Shown here: positions 1 through 11,689 of the stretch, piece after piece
Position numbering within the stretch: position 1 is the first letter of the stretch
How the letters are laid out: each line of letters opens with the position of its first letter
Source: an uncultured Gemmiger sp.
GTDB lineage: Bacteria; Bacillota; Clostridia; Oscillospirales; Ruminococcaceae
DNA length: 35,332 bases
NCBI GenBank assembly: GCA_949295035.1
Contig: CASFJO010000051.1
Span: 1-35,332, forward strand
Direction of reading: 5' to 3'
Position numbers and translations under genes: made by a program
The notes under the pieces: model-generated
Told to the model about the DNA's origin: nothing
The model's input: the letters and a program-made list of their open reading frames with translations, nothing else
Databases searched by the model: none

Positions 1-1
1 C

Positions 2-805
2 GCCACCCCCGCGGCCACCCCGGAACCGGATCAGCCCGCCATGCGCGAGACGGTCAGCGCCGGGGACATGAGCTGGAACACCCAGACCCGGGTGACCGCC
101 CCCACCCTGAACATGACCGTGACATCCCCCTACGGGCCGATGGTGGCTCTGCCCGCCCAGCCGATGATCGACATCAGCTATTTTGACACCGTGACCTTTA
201 TCGGCGACAGCCTCACCGAGGGGATGCAGAGCTATGAGACCTCGGTGTACGGGCGCTCCACCATCCTGGGCATCCGCAGCATGGGGCCGGACGCGGTGGT
301 GAACGGTTCCACCGTGAAAAATAAAGTCAGCGGCGAGGAGCTGGTGGTGCTGGACGCGGTGCAGGCCAGCGCCCCCGACGCGGTATATATCCTGCTGGGG
401 ACCAACTCGCTGGTGAATGCCGGCGAACAGAAGGAACGGTCTTTCCTGGCGTATTATGACCGGATGATCGACATGCTGCGGGAGCGGCTGCTGCCCGGCG
501 TCAGGATCTATATCCAGTCCATCCCGCCGGTGGACCCCTCCAAGACCACCAAGCTGAACAACGCCCAGATCGAACGGGTGAACAACGAGCTGGCCCGTAT
601 CGCGGTGGAGAAGGAGTGCTACTTCCTGGACCTGGATGAGGTCTTTGCCGATGAGAACGGCAATATGCGGGCGGATTTCGTGCAGGCGGACGGTATCCAT
701 ATCAAAAAGCCCGCCTATGAGGTCTGGATCGACTACCTGGCCCGCCATGTGGCCTACCAGCGGCGCTATGTGTACAAGGAGGCCAATCCCTTGTATATCG
801 CATGA
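2..805 (+). CDS. SGNH/GDSL-family hydrolase, 5' end missing
   Basis: The reading frame is open from the first bases of the window, so the true start lies upstream; an internal ATG at 41 is not preceded by a convincing ribosome binding site. The visible 267 residues contain an IGDSLTEG block (catalytic Ser of GDSL/SGNH esterases), a GTNSL block with the conserved Asn, and a C-terminal DGIH block with the Asp/His pair, so the complete catalytic set is present. The upstream visible residues are rich in Pro, Ala and Thr, as in a linker after a signal or anchor segment, suggesting a cell-surface or secreted protein (inference). Family members deacylate carbohydrates or lipids; the substrate cannot be told. 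Transcription should end at the hairpin just after the stop. Confidence 0.88.
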   Translation, partial: ATPAATPEPDQPAMRETVSAGDMSWNTQTRVTAPTLNMTVTSPYGPMVALPAQPMIDISYFDTVTFIGDSLTEGMQSYETSVYGRSTILGIRSMGPDAVVNGSTVKNKVSGEELVVLDAVQASAPDAVYILLGTNSLVNAGEQKERSFLAYYDRMIDMLRERLLPGVRIYIQSIPPVDPSKTTKLNNAQIERVNNELARIAVEKECYFLDLDEVFADENGNMRADFVQADGIHIKKPAYEVWIDYLARHVAYQRRYVYKEANPLYIA

Positions 806-806
806 A

Positions 807-854
807 AAATCCCGGCCGGGTGTGAGGCGTCTGCCGCGCACCCGGCCGGGATTT
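807..854. terminator. Bidirectional terminator between convergent genes
   Basis: Perfect 16-base arms (807-822 and 839-854, aaatcccggccgggtg and its complement) start two bases after the hydrolase stop and touch the stop codon of the opposing acetyltransferase. The A-rich flank on one side and T-rich flank on the other allow use from both directions. Confidence 0.85.
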
Positions 855-1300
855 CAGATTTTGTCCAGGCGGAACTCCTGCTCGTACAAGCCGCCGCCGT
901 GCTGTACCAGCTGCCCGGTGGGGCGAAAGCCCCGGCGCTCGTACAGACGCCGCGCCCCCGGATTGGTGTTCAGCACCCACAGGGTGGGCGCACCGGCGCA
1001 CTGCCCGATGGCAAATTCCAGCAGCCGGCTGCCGTAGCCCTTGTTCTGCTCGGCGGGCAGAATATACAGGTTCTCGATGCAGCTGCCGCGCACCGACACG
1101 ATGCCCACCGGTCTGCCGTCGGTGAGCATGTACAGCCGCGCCCCGGCCGCTATGGCCGCCTCCAGGCAGGCTTTCTGTCTTTGGGGCGTGTGCAGGGCCA
1201 GAAATTCCGGGGAGCAGACCGCCCGGTGGGAATCCTGCCAGCTTTCCGCGTGGATGGCCGCCGCGGCCATCATCTGTTCCGGCGTGACCGGGCCGATCAC
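854..1300 (-). CDS. GNAT-family N-acetyltransferase
   Basis: A 148-residue protein with the GNAT core: an N-terminal helix-rich half, a beta strand reading SCIENLYILPAEQNKGYGSRLLEF (acetyl-CoA pyrophosphate loop, Q-N-K-G-Y-G), then TLWVLNTNPGARRLYERRGF, the classic beta-4/alpha-4 segment of single-domain acetyltransferases. Substrate is unknown. A GTG start at 1300 is preferred because GAGAGGAGG lies eight bases upstream of it; an in-frame ATG at 1336 is the alternative (160 residues) but has no good ribosome binding site. It lies downstream of the chromate-transporter operon but is separated from it by a hairpin, so it probably has its own promoter, which I could not locate. Confidence 0.85.
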   Translation of the reverse strand: MIGPVTPEQMMAAAAIHAESWQDSHRAVCSPEFLALHTPQRQKACLEAAIAAGARLYMLTDGRPVGIVSVRGSCIENLYILPAEQNKGYGSRLLEFAIGQCAGAPTLWVLNTNPGARRLYERRGFRPTGQLVQHGGGLYEQEFRLDKI

Positions 1301-1353
1301 AGGCGCCGCCTCCTCTCTGTTCAGGCTGTTGTCCATGATACCACAAACCGGCG

Positions 1354-1398
1354 CAAAACGCCACCCGGGCGCAAATGTCCGCCCGGGTGGCGCTTTTG
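1354..1398 (-). terminator. Terminator after the chromate-transporter operon
   Basis: A 13-bp perfect stem (cgccacccgggcg at 1359-1371 with its complement at 1380-1392) lies directly after the stop codon of the upstream minus-strand gene and is followed on that strand by TTTT. Confidence 0.75.
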
Positions 1399-1899
1399 TC
1401 ATACCATGACCATCTCGTCCTCGTGCACCATGTAGTAGGCCAGCACATACAGCGCCGCCCAGAAGGCCACCGAGAACTTGTCCGAACAGGCGAAAAGCTG
1501 GGGCCGCACCGTGAAGAAGGGGCTCAGCTTGCCCTGCACCGTGCCGTCGTGGACGAACAGCACGCTGTGGTCCCGCTGGTGCACCACCTGCCATTCGCCA
1601 AAGTGGGCGGTGTGCAGCACCATCCGGTCGGCCCGGGGCGGCCGTGTCAGGGAGCCGCCCGCCGGTTCCGGGTCAAACACTAGGTCGCTGCTCACCACCA
1701 CATGGTCGCTTTCGTCCACCACCTCGTACCGGCCCTCGTCGGTGGCCTCGTGTACGTCGGTGTGATAGACCGGGCCCGCCTGGTCCAGCACCAGTTTGGC
1801 CGGCCCCAGCAGCTTCTGCTGCCGGATGGAGGCCAGGGCGGTGCCCGCCTCGTCCTTGATCTTATACCCGCCCAGCGCGGGCCGGATCCGCAAAATCAT
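1399..1899 (-). CDS. Hypothetical protein, possibly LURP-one/tubby-like fold
   Basis: A 166-residue soluble protein with no signal peptide. It alternates short beta strands with polar turns (for example LRIRPALGGYKIKDEAGTAL and GRYEVVDESDHVVV) and ends in a hydrophobic helix, FWAALYVLAYYMV, before an acidic tail. This layout, with a C-terminal hydrophobic helix, resembles the tubby C-terminal/LURP-one (scramblase-like) group, but I see no diagnostic motif and hold the assignment loosely. The start at 1899 is fixed by AAGGAGG and by a four-base ATGA overlap with the second chromate-transporter gene, so translation of the two is probably coupled and this protein may assist or sense the transporter (inference). 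Confidence 0.6.
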   Translation of the reverse strand: MILRIRPALGGYKIKDEAGTALASIRQQKLLGPAKLVLDQAGPVYHTDVHEATDEGRYEVVDESDHVVVSSDLVFDPEPAGGSLTRPPRADRMVLHTAHFGEWQVVHQRDHSVLFVHDGTVQGKLSPFFTVRPQLFACSDKFSVAFWAALYVLAYYMVHEDEMVMV

Positions 1900-2465
1900 A
1901 CCACGCCTCCTTGAAGCATATACAGCGCGCCGCCCAGAACCCCACAGCCGGCCATCACCAGGATGGGATCGGGCTTGTACCGGCACAGCACCACCAGCGC
2001 CGCCGCGAACAGCCCCGCGCCCAGCCAGTTGAAGGCCGCCGCGCTGGCCACCCCGTCTCCGAATACGGCCAGCGTCAGGATGCTCACCCCGGCGGAGGCG
2101 ATCAGCGCCACCACCGCGGGCCGCAGCCCCGCCAGCGCGCCCTGAATGTAGGCCAGATTCTGGTACTTGAAGTAGAGCCAGGCCAGCAGCGCCACGATCA
2201 CGCAGGACGGAAGGATGCAGCCCAGCGTGGCCACCAGCGCCCCGGGCACCCCGGCGATCCGCATCCCCACAAAGGTGGAGGAGTTCACCGCGATAGGGCC
2301 GGGGGTCATCTCCGCGATGGTGATCAGGTCGGTGAACTCGCTCATGGTCAGCCAGTCATGGCCGTTGACCACCTGCTGCTGGATCAGCGGCACCGCCGCC
2401 ATCCCGCCGCCGAAGCTGAACATCCCGATCTGGAAAAAGCTGAAAAACAACTGCATGTACAGCAT
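1896..2465 (-). CDS. chrA: Chromate transporter half, ChrA family (second subunit)
   Basis: A 189-residue polytopic membrane protein with the signature of short-chain CHR proteins: FFQIGMFSFGGGMAAVPLI at the N terminus, then EMTPGPIAVNSSTFVG, followed by several hydrophobic segments. Short-chain CHR proteins are usually encoded as adjacent pairs that act together, matching the neighbour at 2465-3055. Characterised family members export chromate; many clostridial homologues have untested substrates. The gene begins at the base where the preceding one stops (TGATG), so the two are translationally coupled. Divergent LysR gene at 3189 is the likely regulator. Confidence 0.9.
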   Translation of the reverse strand: MLYMQLFFSFFQIGMFSFGGGMAAVPLIQQQVVNGHDWLTMSEFTDLITIAEMTPGPIAVNSSTFVGMRIAGVPGALVATLGCILPSCVIVALLAWLYFKYQNLAYIQGALAGLRPAVVALIASAGVSILTLAVFGDGVASAAAFNWLGAGLFAAALVVLCRYKPDPILVMAGCGVLGGALYMLQGGVV

Positions 2466-3055
2466 CACAGCATCCGCTCCCTTCTGCGGTGCAGCCGCAG
2501 CCAGGTGGAGCCCAGCCCGTACGCCGCGCAGATAAAGATGATCCACAACACGTTCACGCTGAACAGCCAGGACGCCAGGAACGCCCCGATCAGGATCAGC
2601 ACCCCCACCGTGCCGCTCTCCTTGCGCACGCTGCGGGTCAGGTTCACGGTCACGTCGGCGATCACCGCCGCCACGCCCGACTGCATCCCCTTCAGCACCG
2701 CGGCCACGATCGGATTGGTGCGGAAGGCGGTGTAGCACAGCGAGACCAGCGAGATGATCACGAAGGGCGGGATGATGGTGCCCAGAATGGCCACCCCCAT
2801 GCCCGGCAGGCCCAGCGTGCGGTATGCCACCAGGATGGCCGCGTTCACCGCCACCGCCCCCGGCGAGGACTGGGCGATCGCCGCCAGGTCCAGCATCTCC
2901 TCCGGTTCCAGCCAGTGCAGCTCGTCCGCGAATTTTTTCTTCAGCAGCGAGACGATCACGTACCCGCCGCCAAAGGTGAACGCGCTGATGGTCAGGGTGG
3001 AAAGGAACAGGGTCCAGTATCTGTTTTTCGGGGTCTTTGTCGTTTCGGTCTGCAT
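2465..3055 (-). CDS. chrA: Chromate transporter half, ChrA family (first subunit)
   Basis: A 196-residue membrane protein, homologous to but distinct from its downstream partner. It shows TISAFTFGGGYVIVSLL and IAQSSPGAVAVNAAILVAYR, the two CHR signatures, with the Pro-Gly of the second kept. Start is ATG at 3055 behind GGGAGGAG. The pair probably forms a heterodimer equivalent to one long-chain ChrA (family knowledge). The upstream AT-rich gap to the divergent LysR gene should hold its promoter. Confidence 0.9.
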   Translation of the reverse strand: MQTETTKTPKNRYWTLFLSTLTISAFTFGGGYVIVSLLKKKFADELHWLEPEEMLDLAAIAQSSPGAVAVNAAILVAYRTLGLPGMGVAILGTIIPPFVIISLVSLCYTAFRTNPIVAAVLKGMQSGVAAVIADVTVNLTRSVRKESGTVGVLILIGAFLASWLFSVNVLWIIFICAAYGLGSTWLRLHRRRERML

Positions 3056-3093
3056 CGTTATCTCCTCCCGGAAAATAGAATACGACTTTGTTC

Positions 3094-3140
3094 GCTATTT
3101 GTAAAATACTATGATATAATAAAATGGATAGATAAATAGC
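3094..3140. promoter_or_regulatory. Inverted repeat in the chrA/lysR divergent region
   Basis: GCTATTT at 3094-3100 and AAATAGC at 3134-3140 form a perfect 7-base inverted repeat around a 33-base AT-rich centre, in otherwise GC-rich DNA. LysR-type regulators bind such dyads in the divergent promoter that they share with their target. Binding is inferred. Confidence 0.45.
3112..3120 (+). promoter_or_regulatory. Extended -10 promoter for the LysR gene
   Basis: TGATATAAT gives the TGN extension plus a consensus TATAAT -10 box. A weaker alternative is TTGTTC at 3088-3093 with TATGAT at 3110-3115, spaced by 16. The element lies between the two halves of the inverted repeat, so a bound regulator could repress its own gene. 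Confidence 0.55.
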
Positions 3141-3150
3141 TATGATAAAA

Positions 3151-3169
3151 GCGCGGCGGCCCGCCGCGC
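3151..3169 (+). repeat. GC palindrome with one-base centre in the lysR leader
   Basis: gcgcggcgg-c-ccgccgcgc: two perfect 9-base arms around a single central base, ending four bases before the AAAGGAG ribosome binding site. It would fold into a very stable leader hairpin. The same arrangement recurs before other genes in the window. Confidence 0.75.
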
Positions 3170-3188
3170 CCGGAAAGGAGAGCCGGCC

Positions 3189-4103
3189 ATGACGTTGCGG
3201 CATCTGAAGATCTTTCTGAGCATCTACGAGACCGGCAGCACCACCGCCGCCGCCGAACAGCTGTTCATCTCCCAGCCCACCGTGAGCGTGGCGCTGCGGG
3301 AACTGGAGGAGCACTACGGCGTGCGGATGTTTGAGCGGTATGCCAAACATCTGTATGTGACCCCGGCGGGCCAGCAGATGTACCAGTACGCCCGGCATCT
3401 GGTGAGCCTGATGGAGGAGGCGGAGGACGCCATCCGCAGCCTGGGGGAGGCGGGGACCCTGCGGGTGGGGTCCAGCATCACCATCGCCACCCGGTTTCTG
3501 CCGGAGTATGTGCGCCGGTTCAAGGAGCTGTATCCCCAGATGCAGGTGCGGGTAAAGGTGGACAACACCGACACCATCGCCCGGATGGTACTGGACAACC
3601 AGATCGACCTGGGCCTGGTGGAGGGCAAGGTACACAGCCCTTACATCCTGGCCAAACCCTACAGCGGGGACCGGCTGGTGATGGTATGCAGCCCGCAGCA
3701 TCCCTACGCCGCCTACAAGAGCGTGGCGCCGGAGGTGCTGATGGTGGAGGAGGTGCTGCTGCGGGAGAAGGGCAGCGCCGGCCGGGACCTGTTTGACCGG
3801 CTGATGGAGCATCGGGGCACCCACATCGAGCCCGCCTGGGAGAGCGTGAGCACCCAGGCGCTGGTGCGGGCGGTGCAGGCCGATCTGGGGGTGGCGGTGC
3901 TGCCTTACTACCTGGTGCAGGAGGCCATCCGCCAGGGCGCGGTGGTGGCGGTGCCGCTGGAGGGGGTGGACTTCTGCCGCCCCTACAGCGTGATCGTGCA
4001 CAAGAGCAAGTTCCACTCCGCCGCGCTGGACGCCTTTCTGGACCTGTGCCAGGCCCATCAGGAAACCGATGCGGAAGCGCCCTGCCTTCCTCCGCCGGTA
4101 TAA
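3189..4103 (+). CDS. LysR-family transcriptional regulator
   Basis: A 304-residue protein with an N-terminal winged helix-turn-helix (residues about 1-60: MTLRHLKIFLSIYETGSTT, then AAEQLFISQPTVSVALRELEE) and a C-terminal type 2 periplasmic-binding-like effector domain (from about residue 90, LRVGSSITIATRFLPEYVRRF). Length is typical. Start at 3189 follows AAAGGAG with good spacing. Being divergent from the chromate-transporter operon, it is the probable regulator of that operon and of itself; the effector is unknown. Its C-terminal tail is Pro-rich and probably disordered. Confidence 0.93.
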   Translation: MTLRHLKIFLSIYETGSTTAAAEQLFISQPTVSVALRELEEHYGVRMFERYAKHLYVTPAGQQMYQYARHLVSLMEEAEDAIRSLGEAGTLRVGSSITIATRFLPEYVRRFKELYPQMQVRVKVDNTDTIARMVLDNQIDLGLVEGKVHSPYILAKPYSGDRLVMVCSPQHPYAAYKSVAPEVLMVEEVLLREKGSAGRDLFDRLMEHRGTHIEPAWESVSTQALVRAVQADLGVAVLPYYLVQEAIRQGAVVAVPLEGVDFCRPYSVIVHKSKFHSAALDAFLDLCQAHQETDAEAPCLPPPV

Positions 4104-4106
4104 GCG

Positions 4107-4150
4107 CAAAAAGGCCCCGCCCGCCGCGAATATCGCGGCGGGCGGGGCCT
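4107..4150 (-). terminator. Strong terminator serving the HAD gene, possibly both strands
   Basis: Perfect 18-base arms (4112-4129 and 4133-4150) with a 3-base loop. Read on the minus strand the hairpin is followed by TTTTT, so it best ends transcripts from the HAD phosphatase gene 129 bases upstream; on the plus strand it lies eight bases after the lysR stop and could also act there, though the U tract is poor. Confidence 0.85.
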
Positions 4151-4278
4151 CAGCTTTCGGAAACGATGCCCTCTTTCCTTGCCGGAAGGGAAGAGGACCA
4201 TCAGAGCCCTCTCCCGCTTGCAATATCTCGGTTTTTCTGCGCGCAGAGCCGTGCGATCCCGTGCCGGAGATACGGCGT
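4151..4278 (-). other. Structured 3' untranslated region, possible small RNA
   Basis: About 128 bases between the HAD gene stop and its terminator contain no convincing gene. They hold an 11-bp hairpin at 4170-4196 (cctctttcctt with loop gccgg, one G-U pair), the palindrome CTGCGCGCAG, and possible ATCTC/GAGAT and GCCGT/ACGGC pairings. I recognise no known RNA family. A small open frame here has unnatural, Arg-rich composition and was not called. Confidence 0.3.
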
Positions 4279-5142
4279 TCAATCCCAGCCGCAGCCCTCC
4301 TGCCGAAGTTGTTCGGCCACACCGGGGATGTACCGGGCCAGCGCCAGGGCCACCCCGTCCTCCTGGTTGGTGGCGGTCACCGCGTCGGCGGCTGCCCGGG
4401 CCGCCGGTTCGGCGTTGCCCATGGCCACCCCCAGGCCGGCGGCCCGCAGCATGGCCGCGTCGTTGTCCGAGTCGCCGCAGGCCATCACCTGGTCCCGCCG
4501 GATACCCAGCTGTTCCGCCAGGGTCAGCAGGGCCGCCCCCTTGGTCACGCCGGGGGCGTTGATCTCCAGGTTGGTGCCCAGGCTGCAGGTCACCTCATAG
4601 CCCAGGGCGGTGAGCCGGTCCCGGGCGGCCTGCCGGTGGCCGGCGGCGCCAAACTGGCAGCTGAACTTTTCGATGCCCGGCTCCGCCGCCGCGAAGGCTG
4701 CCAGGTCCGGCACCGTGCGGCGGCTGGCCCGGATGTAGGGCAGCAGTTCCGGCTCGACCAGCGTTTCCAGCCGGGCCAGATGGGCGGCGGTGGTGTAGGC
4801 CCAGCCGTCCGCGTACAGGTCGATGGTGCAATCCAGGCCGGTCAGCACCTCCAGTACCTGCCGGGCCTGGGCCGGGGAGAGCAGCAGCCGTACCGCCGGC
4901 TGCCGCCCGGCCAGCCGCCACACGCAGCCCCCATTGCTGGTGAGGGCCCAGTCCACCCCGGGGATGGCCAGAAATTCCCGGGGCGCGCCGGCCAGCGGCC
5001 GGCCGGTGGCCGGCAGCACCGTCACCCCCCGGGCCAGCGCCGCCCGCAGCGCCGCCAGGGTGCGGGGGGTGATCTGTTTTTGGTCGTTGAACACGGTGCC
5101 GTCCAGGTCCAGCGCCACCATGCGTATGTCGTACTCTGCCAC
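4279..5142 (-). CDS. Cof-type HAD-superfamily phosphatase
   Basis: A 287-residue cytoplasmic hydrolase. Motif I is ALDLDGT (nucleophile Asp at residue 12), motif II is PATGRP, a conserved Lys lies in INAPGVTKGAAL, and motif IV is ACGDSDNDAAML; a C2B-type cap fills the middle. This is the Cof/YbjI/YidA subfamily, which dephosphorylates sugar phosphates, flavin or pyridoxal phosphates; the substrate cannot be assigned. The start is GTG at 5142, chosen because AAAGGAGG sits eight bases upstream. It is followed by an unusually long structured 3' region and a very strong terminator. Confidence 0.92.
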   Translation of the reverse strand: MAEYDIRMVALDLDGTVFNDQKQITPRTLAALRAALARGVTVLPATGRPLAGAPREFLAIPGVDWALTSNGGCVWRLAGRQPAVRLLLSPAQARQVLEVLTGLDCTIDLYADGWAYTTAAHLARLETLVEPELLPYIRASRRTVPDLAAFAAAEPGIEKFSCQFGAAGHRQAARDRLTALGYEVTCSLGTNLEINAPGVTKGAALLTLAEQLGIRRDQVMACGDSDNDAAMLRAAGLGVAMGNAEPAARAAADAVTATNQEDGVALALARYIPGVAEQLRQEGCGWD

Positions 5143-5240
5143 GGATGGGCCCTCCTTTGCGGGGAAAACTGTTTCGATCCCATCCTACCATATCCGGGCC
5201 GGGAAGGGAAGGAAAAACAACAAAACGGAAAATCGGAATA

Positions 5241-5270
5241 AAAAATACGCGGAGGATATCCTCCGCGTAT
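5241..5270 (-). terminator. Terminator of the ATP synthase operon
   Basis: A perfect 26-base palindrome (5245-5270, arms atacgcggaggat) 16 bases after the atpC stop, followed on the minus strand by a TATTTTTTATT run. A textbook rho-independent terminator. Confidence 0.93.
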
Positions 5271-5286
5271 CCTTGCGAAAAAACGC

Positions 5287-5685
5287 TCAGCGGGCCACGC
5301 TGCTGCGCACCAGCGCCCGGCGCAGCCGGGCCTGGGCCAGTTCCATATCCCGGGCGTCCGCGTCTTTCTGGGCCAGAACGGCCTCGGCGCGCTGGCGGCT
5401 GGCCTCGGCGCGGGCCTTGTCGATCTCCTCGGCCCACTCCCAGGTGGTGGCCACCAGCCGGGCCTTGCCGCCGGTCACGGCCAGCATGCCGCCGATGCAG
5501 GCGGCGCGGCGCACCGTGCCGTCCGCCAGGGTCACACGGGCCTCGCCCATGCCCAGGGCGGTCATGTAGTCGCAATGGCGGGCCAGGATGCACACGTCCC
5601 CGGCGATGGTGCGGCAGAACAGCTTTTCGGCCTCGCCTTCAAAGATCAGGCCGTCCGGCGTCACGATCTGAAGTTGAAAGGTCAT
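5287..5685 (-). CDS. atpC: ATP synthase F1 epsilon subunit
   Basis: A 132-residue protein with the epsilon beta-sandwich first (FQLQIVTPDGLIFEGEAEKL, typical opening) and a C-terminal helical hairpin from about residue 85 (EEIDKARAEASRQRAEAVLA). It belongs to the central stalk and can brake ATP hydrolysis. ATG at 5685 is preferred; a GTG at 5691 overlaps the atpD stop as GTGA and would add two residues, but lies too close to the AAAGGG ribosome binding site. Last gene of the operon. Confidence 0.95.
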   Translation of the reverse strand: MTFQLQIVTPDGLIFEGEAEKLFCRTIAGDVCILARHCDYMTALGMGEARVTLADGTVRRAACIGGMLAVTGGKARLVATTWEWAEEIDKARAEASRQRAEAVLAQKDADARDMELAQARLRRALVRSSVAR

Positions 5686-5687
5686 CG

Positions 5688-7968
<2,281 letters not shown>

Positions 7969-7983
7969 GCGTCCGATCCCTCC

Positions 7984-9510
<1,527 letters not shown>

Positions 9511-10050
9511 TTACAATACGATATTCTCCAGATCGCGCCGCAGCCGGGCCAGCCGGCCCTCCACCGTGCCGTCAAAGCGCACCCCGTCCATCTCCAGGCG
9601 GATGCCGCCCAGGCAGGCCGGGTCCACCGCGCAGGTGAGTTCCACCGTCTTGCCGGTCAGGCTCTCCAGGCGGGCTTTCAGGCGGGCGGCGGCGTCCTCG
9701 CTGAGGGGCACCGCGCTCACGGCCTTGGCGGGCAGGATGCCCCGCGCTGCGTTGTACCGGGCGCTGAACTCCTTTTCGCAGGCGCTCAGCTGCCGCAATG
9801 TGCCGTTTTCGCACAGAATCTTGAGGAAATTGAGCAGGTAGGGGTCCACCTGCCCGCGCAGCGCCTGGTCCAGCAGGGCGCAGCGCTCTTTTTTGGGGAT
9901 GTTCGGGGTGCACAGCAGCTTTTCGTAGTCGGGATTGGCCCGCATCAGGCCGGTCACTTCCCGCAGCTGGCCGCGCACAGCCTCGTCGCGGCTTTCCTCG
10001 GCGCACAGTTCAAACAGCGCGCCGCCGTACGTTTTGCCCACATCGTTCAT
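9511..10050 (-). CDS. atpH: ATP synthase F1 delta subunit
   Basis: A 179-residue peripheral-stalk protein: helical N-terminal domain (GKTYGGALFELCAEESRDEAV) that caps the alpha3-beta3 head and a C-terminal alpha/beta domain ending DPACLGGIRLEMDGVRFDGTVEGRLARL, the most conserved part of the family. Overlaps the atpF stop as ATGA, indicating coupled translation. Confidence 0.96.
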   Translation of the reverse strand: MNDVGKTYGGALFELCAEESRDEAVRGQLREVTGLMRANPDYEKLLCTPNIPKKERCALLDQALRGQVDPYLLNFLKILCENGTLRQLSACEKEFSARYNAARGILPAKAVSAVPLSEDAAARLKARLESLTGKTVELTCAVDPACLGGIRLEMDGVRFDGTVEGRLARLRRDLENIVL

Positions 10051-10547
10051 GATGCGTCACCCACATTCCGGATAAACTCGTCGATCAGGTCCTGATGGGC
10101 CTTTTGGTCAATCTCCCGCTCCACCACCTTGGACGCGATGTCCATGGCGATGCCGCCGATCTCGTCCTTGACCTCGTTGATGGCCTTTTTGCGCTGCTGG
10201 GCGATGTCCGCGTCGGCTTTGTTCTTGATCTCCACCGCGTCCGCCTGGGCCTGGCGCAGGATCTCCTCGCTGCGCAGCTGGGCGGTGCGGGTGGCGCTCT
10301 GCACCAGGGCGGCCGCCTCTTCCTTGGCGGCGGCCAGGCGCTGCTCGTAGTCGGTGCGCATGGCCTCGGCGTCGGAACGGGCCGCCTCAGCGTCCGCGAT
10401 CTGGGCGTCGGCAAGCTGCTGGCGCTGGGCCAGCACCTTCTGCACCGGCTTGAACAAGAACTTCTTGATCAGCCACATCTGGATCAGCAGGTTACAGATG
10501 GCCGCGACAAAGTTCCAGGGTACGATGGTCACCAGTTGCTGAAACAT
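10047..10547 (-). CDS. atpF: ATP synthase F0 b subunit
   Basis: A 166-residue protein with one N-terminal membrane helix (PWNFVAAICNLLIQMWLIKKFL) and a long charged right-handed coiled coil rich in Ala, Glu, Gln and Arg (about residues 30-150), forming the peripheral stalk as a dimer. Only one b-type gene is present, as usual in Firmicutes. Start ATG at 10547 follows AAGGAGG. Confidence 0.97.
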   Translation of the reverse strand: MFQQLVTIVPWNFVAAICNLLIQMWLIKKFLFKPVQKVLAQRQQLADAQIADAEAARSDAEAMRTDYEQRLAAAKEEAAALVQSATRTAQLRSEEILRQAQADAVEIKNKADADIAQQRKKAINEVKDEIGGIAMDIASKVVEREIDQKAHQDLIDEFIRNVGDAS

Positions 10548-10587
10548 CTGATTGTCACGCCTCCTTGTTCAGAATGGAATGGGGCGC

Positions 10588-10878
<291 letters not shown>

Positions 10879-10934
10879 CTAAACATGTAGTTTGTTGTTT
10901 TGTGTGGTTTTGCGTCACAGCCGGGCGGGAAGGC

Positions 10935-11681
10935 TCAGTCCTCCCCGGCGGCATTGGCGATATACAGGGTGGTCAGCATGCAGAAGATGAACGCCTGCAT
11001 GAAACCGGAGAACCAGTCGAAGTACAGCCCGGCGATGGCCGGGATGCCCACCGACAGGATGGGGATGGCCCCCAGTACCTCGCCCAGCGCGCCGGGCAGC
11101 CAGCCCAGAAGCGCGTGGCTGGCCAGGGCCAGCGCCGCGTAGAGCAGCGCGCTGATGACCGTGCCGGAGAGGATGTTGCCGAAGTGACGGCAGGCCATGC
11201 TGATGGGGGTGGCGATCTCGGAGAGGATGTTGAAGGGGGTGAGCACGAAGATCGGCTCGGTAAAGCCCTTCAGGTATCCGCCCAGACCGCCGGAACGGAT
11301 CTTGGCGCGGGTGATCAGAAAGAACACCATCACCGCCCAGGCCGCCTCGGTGGACAGGTCCGCCGTGGGGCTCCAGATGCCCACCAGGCTGATCAGGTTG
11401 CTCACCAGGCTGGTGGTGAACAGGGCCGCCACAAAGGGGATAAAGGCGTCAAATTTGACCCCCATATTGCCCCGCACGAAGTTGGTGGCGGTGTTTACCA
11501 GAAATTCCGCCGCCGCCTGCCGCTTGGAGATGCCGGTGACCTTCAGGTCCCGGGTGAGCCAGATGCACACGCCGGTGATCAGGATCATCACGATCCAGCT
11601 GCTGACGATGGTGGCCGAGATCTGGATACCGCCGCCGATGGGGATGGTATAGATCGGTGCGCCGTTGATGCTTACATCCAT
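10935..11681 (-). CDS. atpB: ATP synthase F0 a subunit
   Basis: A 248-residue stator membrane protein with about six hydrophobic segments. The essential Arg is at residue 165 in PISMACRHFGNILSG, which also carries the FGN signature, and the last helix reads FSGFMQAFIFCMLTTLYIANA, typical of clostridial a subunits. Provides the ion half-channels facing the c ring. Start ATG at 11681 lies behind GGAGGTGA. Confidence 0.98.
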   Translation of the reverse strand: MDVSINGAPIYTIPIGGGIQISATIVSSWIVMILITGVCIWLTRDLKVTGISKRQAAAEFLVNTATNFVRGNMGVKFDAFIPFVAALFTTSLVSNLISLVGIWSPTADLSTEAAWAVMVFFLITRAKIRSGGLGGYLKGFTEPIFVLTPFNILSEIATPISMACRHFGNILSGTVISALLYAALALASHALLGWLPGALGEVLGAIPILSVGIPAIAGLYFDWFSGFMQAFIFCMLTTLYIANAAGED

Positions 11682-11689
11682 AGCTGTTG

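Noticed and set aside
3141-3188. Riboswitch in the lysR leader
   Set aside because: Too short; only the palindrome is present and it matches no known aptamer.
4058-4282. Small 74-codon minus-strand frame after the HAD gene
   Set aside because: Arg/Pro-rich product overlapping a terminator hairpin, with no ribosome binding site.
1896-4322. 808-codon minus-strand frame joining chromate transporter to upstream DNA
   Set aside because: Only the last 189 codons are real; the rest is antisense to lysR and the other chrA gene and has no sensible composition. The real start is ATG at 2465.
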